Assembly (NCBI GenBank): GCA_965277425.1
Contig: CBDICR010000007.1
Location: 62,001 to 126,000, forward strand
Reading direction: 5' to 3'
DNA: 64,000 nucleotides
DNA from: Poindextera sp965277425
GTDB taxonomy: Bacteria; Pseudomonadota; Alphaproteobacteria; Caulobacterales; Caulobacteraceae
The notes below the pieces were generated by a model. It made no database searches. It was given only the letters and a program-made list of their open reading frames with translations, and had not been told where the DNA came from. Of this stretch, positions 61,208-64,000 are shown piece after piece. Numbering within the stretch: the stretch's first letter is position 1; each line of letters starts with the position of its first letter. The position numbers and the translations under genes were made by a program.

Positions 61208-62404
61208 TCAAAATGGGGCTTTGAGGCTTGCGATGAGCGGGCTGACGATCTCAAGCAGGCTCCCCCCCTCGTAGAGGACGCCGGTCACATGAGCGGCGCT
61301 GGCGGCCGCGATGTCGGTGGCGCGATCGCCGATCATCGCGGCGCGTGATCGATCGACGGGGAACCGGGCGAAAAGATCATCAAGCATTCCAGGTCCCGGT
61401 TTGCGCGCCGCGGACTCGCGCCGATACGAAGCCACCGCCGCGTCCGGATGAAAAGGACAGTAGGCGAAGGCGTCGATATGGGCGCCGTGGCGGTTCATTT
61501 CCGCGTTCATCCACCGGTGCAACCGGATCACGTCGGCCTCGCCATAGCGACCGTGCGCGACCCCGGCCTGATTGGTGGCCACGAAGGCGAACAGCCCCGC
61601 GTCGTTGACCGCCTTCACCGCCGCCATGGCCCCCTCCACCCAGATGATCTGATCGGGACGATAGGCGTATTCGACATCCAGGTTCAGCACGCCGTCGCGA
61701 TCGAAAACGACGGCCCCGCGGGTCAGGCGCCGGGGGATGAAATCCTGGGCCCGATCAAGATCCTCGACCACGCCGATATCGATGAACGCCGCGTCATAGA
61801 CGCGTCCATGGAGGTCTCGGTCTGCGGCGATGCGCGGATAGATGTCGCGTTCGATCGATGTGGCGCCACTGGATGCGATGCGCTCGACGACTCGCCTGGC
61901 AAAAACGCCGACACCGCCGTTGATCAGCCCCGGGCCTGGCCCCTCCGGGCGCTCGGCGAACCCGACGATGCGCTGACCGTCCATCGCCACCCGCCCATAA
62001 CGCGAGGCGTCTTCAACCCTGCGTATGGCGAGCGTCGCCTCGGCATCGGGCGCGACGCTCGCCAAGTCCCAAAGGTTGATGTCGAAAAGGGAATCGCCAT
62101 TCAAAAGAAAAAAGCGTTCGTCGAGATGATCCGCCGCCAGCCGTAGGGCGCCGCCCGTGCCAAGCGGCGCGGGCTCGACCAGAACGCGGACGTCCGCATC
62201 GCCGCCAAAGGCCTCGATCAGGCGCTCCGCTCGAAAACCCGCCAGCAGCAAGATATCCGAAAGCCCATAACGGCGAAGTTCGTCGATCAGCCAGCCAAGA
62301 AAGGGCCGGCCGGCGACGGAAAGGAGAGGTTTGGGCGTTTCACGGGTACGCTCACCCAGCCGCGTTCCAAGTCCGCCAACAAGAATAACAGCCTGTTTAA
62401 CCAT
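61208..62404 (-). CDS. HddC-GmhB fusion: heptose-1-P guanylyltransferase and heptose bisphosphate phosphatase
   Basis: A 398-aa fusion. Residues 1 to about 225 are a sugar nucleotidyltransferase (ILVGGLGTRLGERTRETPKP near 7-26, then LLNGDSLFDI near 99), like HddC. Residues about 230-398 are a HAD-IIIA phosphatase (VVFDRDGVLNLD near 232, VATNQAGVAHGRY near 273, IGDRATDI near 360), like GmhB. GmhB normally holds zinc with C-x-H...C-x-C; here only YCPFHPD remains and the C-x-C is replaced near ESAARKPGPGM, so the zinc site is probably lost. With the HddA-like kinase at 23355 it would make GDP-D-glycero-alpha-D-manno-heptose from heptose 7-phosphate. Confidence 0.88.
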   Translation of the reverse strand: MVKQAVILVGGLGTRLGERTRETPKPLLSVAGRPFLGWLIDELRRYGLSDILLLAGFRAERLIEAFGGDADVRVLVEPAPLGTGGALRLAADHLDERFFLLNGDSLFDINLWDLASVAPDAEATLAIRRVEDASRYGRVAMDGQRIVGFAERPEGPGPGLINGGVGVFARRVVERIASSGATSIERDIYPRIAADRDLHGRVYDAAFIDIGVVEDLDRAQDFIPRRLTRGAVVFDRDGVLNLDVEYAYRPDQIIWVEGAMAAVKAVNDAGLFAFVATNQAGVAHGRYGEADVIRLHRWMNAEMNRHGAHIDAFAYCPFHPDAAVASYRRESAARKPGPGMLDDLFARFPVDRSRAAMIGDRATDIAAASAAHVTGVLYEGGSLLEIVSPLIASLKAPF

Positions 62405-62537
62405 TAGGTTCTACGCCGAAACAGATTGTTGATGATAACCGCGTGGACGAGGTCAAGTCGCGTATTGACGCGCCGGCGTCCCCACGGCCTCCTAGACAAG
62501 GCCCGATCGAAAAATGCATACGATCACGCTTATGGCA

Positions 62538-62567
62538 TTGCCTCTCAAACGCCTTGCGCCTTAATCT
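62538..62567 (+). promoter_or_regulatory. candidate promoter of the small membrane protein gene
   Basis: TTGCCT at 62538-62543 and TAATCT at 62562-62567 are 18 bases apart, in an AT-rich stretch within the 208-base divergent gap between the HddC-GmhB gene and the 87-residue gene. Confidence 0.3.
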
Positions 62568-62612
62568 TTATTTTGCGAATCGTGTCCTAAAGAAAAAAAT
62601 TAGGAGGAAACG

Positions 62613-62876
62613 ATGTCCGTCGTAGCCAGGGAAATCGTACAGGCTGAACAGAGCCAGGGATTGAGTTCGGTTGCGCCCGCGGCCTGGACCCTGGACGGCG
62701 GCGGCGCCGGCGGCCTCGACACGCTCTCCGAGCGCGCGGCTCATCGCGAAGCGGCCTACGCGGATGGCGAGGTCGTCCGATATCCCCTATGGGCGCGCGT
62801 CGCCTTGCTCGTCGGCGGGTCCGCCCTCTGCTGGGCCGGCATCATCTGGGTCGCGACGCGTCTGTTACGCCAATAG
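62613..62876 (+). CDS. small single-helix membrane protein, unknown function
   Basis: An 87-aa protein not recognised. The first ~58 residues are soluble and Ala/Gly/Ser-rich (SLSSVAPAAW-like start, then GGGAGGLDTLSERAAHREAA). One membrane helix follows at about 61-82 (ARVALLVGGSALCWAGIIWV) with a basic tail. AGGAGG at 62602-62607, five bases before the ATG, is the strongest ribosome binding site seen in the window, so it is likely expressed well. It sits between the sugar-phosphate transferase and heptose genes; it may be an accessory of one of them. Confidence 0.7.
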   Translation: MSVVAREIVQAEQSQGLSSVAPAAWTLDGGGAGGLDTLSERAAHREAAYADGEVVRYPLWARVALLVGGSALCWAGIIWVATRLLRQ

Positions 62877-62916
62877 GCCGAGGCTTTTTGGGGCCCGTCA
62901 GGCCTGGGATAAAGGG

Positions 62917-63603
62917 TTAATAGGATCCTTTCCGGTTGATGACGACGACGACCGTCATCAATAGAATCCAGACATCGAGCTGTAGATTTCGCGACCGGGC
63001 GTAAATCGTGTCGATGGCCACGCGCCGACGATAGGTCGTATCGTTGCGACCGGTGACCTGCCAAAGCCCCGTAATCCCCGGTGAGACCAGCTTGTAGTGC
63101 TTGAAATAGCGGCCGTAGCGACAAATCTCCGCCTCGACGATGGGGCGAGGTCCGACGAGATTCATTTCGCCGCGCAGCACATTAAAGAGCTGGGGTAGTT
63201 CGTCGAGGCTGCTCTTGCGCATGAAATTTCCCCACGGGGTGACTCGAGGGTCTTTGCGCAGTTTGTGGTCGCGCGACCACTCCGCGCGGGCGGCCGGATT
63301 GACTTGCAGGTAGGCGTCAAGCCTCGCCACGGCGTCGACCGTCATGCTCCTGAATTTCAGACACTTGAATTTGGCGCCGTCCCGACCAATTCGCGTATGG
63401 CCGAACAGGATGGGGCCCTCACTTGCCAACCCGGTTATGATCGCGGTCACAATCATGAGGGGCGAAAAGAAAACGAGCAAAAGAAGAGCCAGGCTGGCGT
63501 TGATCAGATATTCCTTGGTCGATGCCCTGCACGCCTCGGATGGTCCGGTCATAACTGTCAAACCCATCAGGTCGAACTGGCTGGATTGAAGATCGGTTCT
63601 CAT
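62917..63603 (-). CDS. initiating sugar-phosphate transferase (WbaP/ExoY/PssA-like)
   Basis: Polyprenyl-phosphate hexose-1-phosphate transferase of 228 aa, which starts the repeat unit on undecaprenyl phosphate. A single N-terminal membrane segment (LINASLALLLLVFFSPLMIV about 33-52) precedes the catalytic domain with LKFRSMTVDA near 82, the KSSLDELPQLFNVLRGEMNL block near 131-150, VGPRPIVEAE near 151 and the LVSPGITGLWQVTGR block near 173. It is the short (ExoY-type) form without the N-terminal five-helix domain. It reads leftward, away from the 397-base gap at the window end, which must hold its promoter. Confidence 0.92.
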   Translation of the reverse strand: MRTDLQSSQFDLMGLTVMTGPSEACRASTKEYLINASLALLLLVFFSPLMIVTAIITGLASEGPILFGHTRIGRDGAKFKCLKFRSMTVDAVARLDAYLQVNPAARAEWSRDHKLRKDPRVTPWGNFMRKSSLDELPQLFNVLRGEMNLVGPRPIVEAEICRYGRYFKHYKLVSPGITGLWQVTGRNDTTYRRRVAIDTIYARSRNLQLDVWILLMTVVVVINRKGSY

Positions 63604-64000
63604 AGCGAAATAACTGCCGAAATTTGAAGGTGGCGGCCTAAAAGGACATCGATACGCCGCGCCATGGACCCGATTGCGAATTTGGACGGACCTGTATCGA
63701 CCGTCGTCAGAAGTGTACGGCGACCGGCAAACTGATCTTCCACAGCCATCGCCAAAGCCGACACTCCGCCTGAACAGAGGCAGATTAGCGGCGCCTCAGA
63801 TCGTTAACGGAAACCTCGGTTCGAGGTTGCATGGTTAGGCGCCTATCCGCGGAGAACTCCGGGAGAACGCGTCAACTGACCCGTCGGAAGCCCTGTTCCG
63901 AAAAGGCTTTAGCGGTCCAACCACGAGCAGGGCGGCGGCTCGGTCTCGCTATGGGCGTAAACCTGGGGCCATTAACATTTGTTCCCGCGATGACCGCGCC
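63604..64000. other. promoter-side intergenic region at window end
   Basis: 397 bases upstream of the initiating transferase gene with no convincing gene on either strand. It should carry that gene's promoter. I see only short inverted sequences (for example GTCAACTGAC at 63871-63880, arms GTCA/TGAC) and cannot assign a site. Confidence 0.35.

Noticed and set aside
62521..62560. Possible sigma54 site (TGGCATTGCC)
   Set aside because: The GG and GC elements are not at the required spacing.

Overview
The window is GC-rich alphaproteobacterial chromosome. The gene content (Wzx/Wzy-type and Kps-type export genes, a PrtD/PrtE/TolC type I secretion system, NodS-like methyltransferase, a DUF3008 micro-protein, TonB receptors) and the codon use would fit the Caulobacterales (Caulobacter/Phenylobacterium) or a relative. 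This is an inference from gene content; there is no rRNA in the window. The only RNA gene seen is tRNA-Lys(CTT) at 10496-10571.

Left part, 1-10.3 kb: metabolic genes. A Rieske ring-hydroxylating oxygenase, a LigB/DODA-type extradiol dioxygenase, an acetamidase/formamidase and an AraC regulator are tightly packed (123-4188). A ribokinase-like sugar kinase diverges from an HpcH/HpaI aldolase (4185-5914). After a PEBP-family protein and a DUF3008 protein comes an acyl-CoA dehydrogenase / PIG-L deacetylase / NodS-type methyltransferase / GT2 set (6847-10272). Next are tRNA-Lys, a decayed IS630 transposase fragment, a TonB-dependent receptor gene split by an in-frame amber codon, and a Tat-exported purple acid phosphatase (10.5-15.5 kb).

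Main part, 15.6-63.6 kb: one very large exopolysaccharide/capsule locus. It carries parts of two export routes. The Wzx/Wzy route has a flippase (15585), two paralogous polymerases (17015, 59889), a short OPX lipoprotein (25508), an outer-membrane barrel (26133), a BY-kinase co-polymerase (27490) and an initiating sugar-phosphate transferase (62917). The ABC route has a Wzm/KpsM permease, KpsE-like and KpsT-like proteins (35922-38640), a second OPX protein (48183) and a frameshifted KpsS-like gene (46835). Five glycosyltransferases, two acyltransferases, an FkbM methyltransferase and an AGE-type epimerase supply and decorate the chain. GDP-heptose genes sit near both ends (HddA-like kinase 23355; HddC-GmhB fusion 61208).

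A TolC-PrtD-PrtE type I system (30404-35243) lies inside the locus. It has two obvious candidate substrates, a metalloprotease (49434) and a GH16 glycanase (55787). Both end in FG-GAP/VCBS-type repeats, and the last ~595 bp of the two genes are nearly identical.

The most unusual set is the six-gene minus-strand operon 19408-25311: aldo/keto reductase, heptose kinase, GT2, GMC flavo-oxidoreductase, phosphoribosyltransferase and HAD phosphatase. The last two, translationally coupled, look like a PRPP-dependent ribofuranose (pentofuranose) addition module. Adding the flavo-oxidoreductase and reductase gives an oxidise/reduce pair that could epimerise the pentose. That assignment is a hypothesis.
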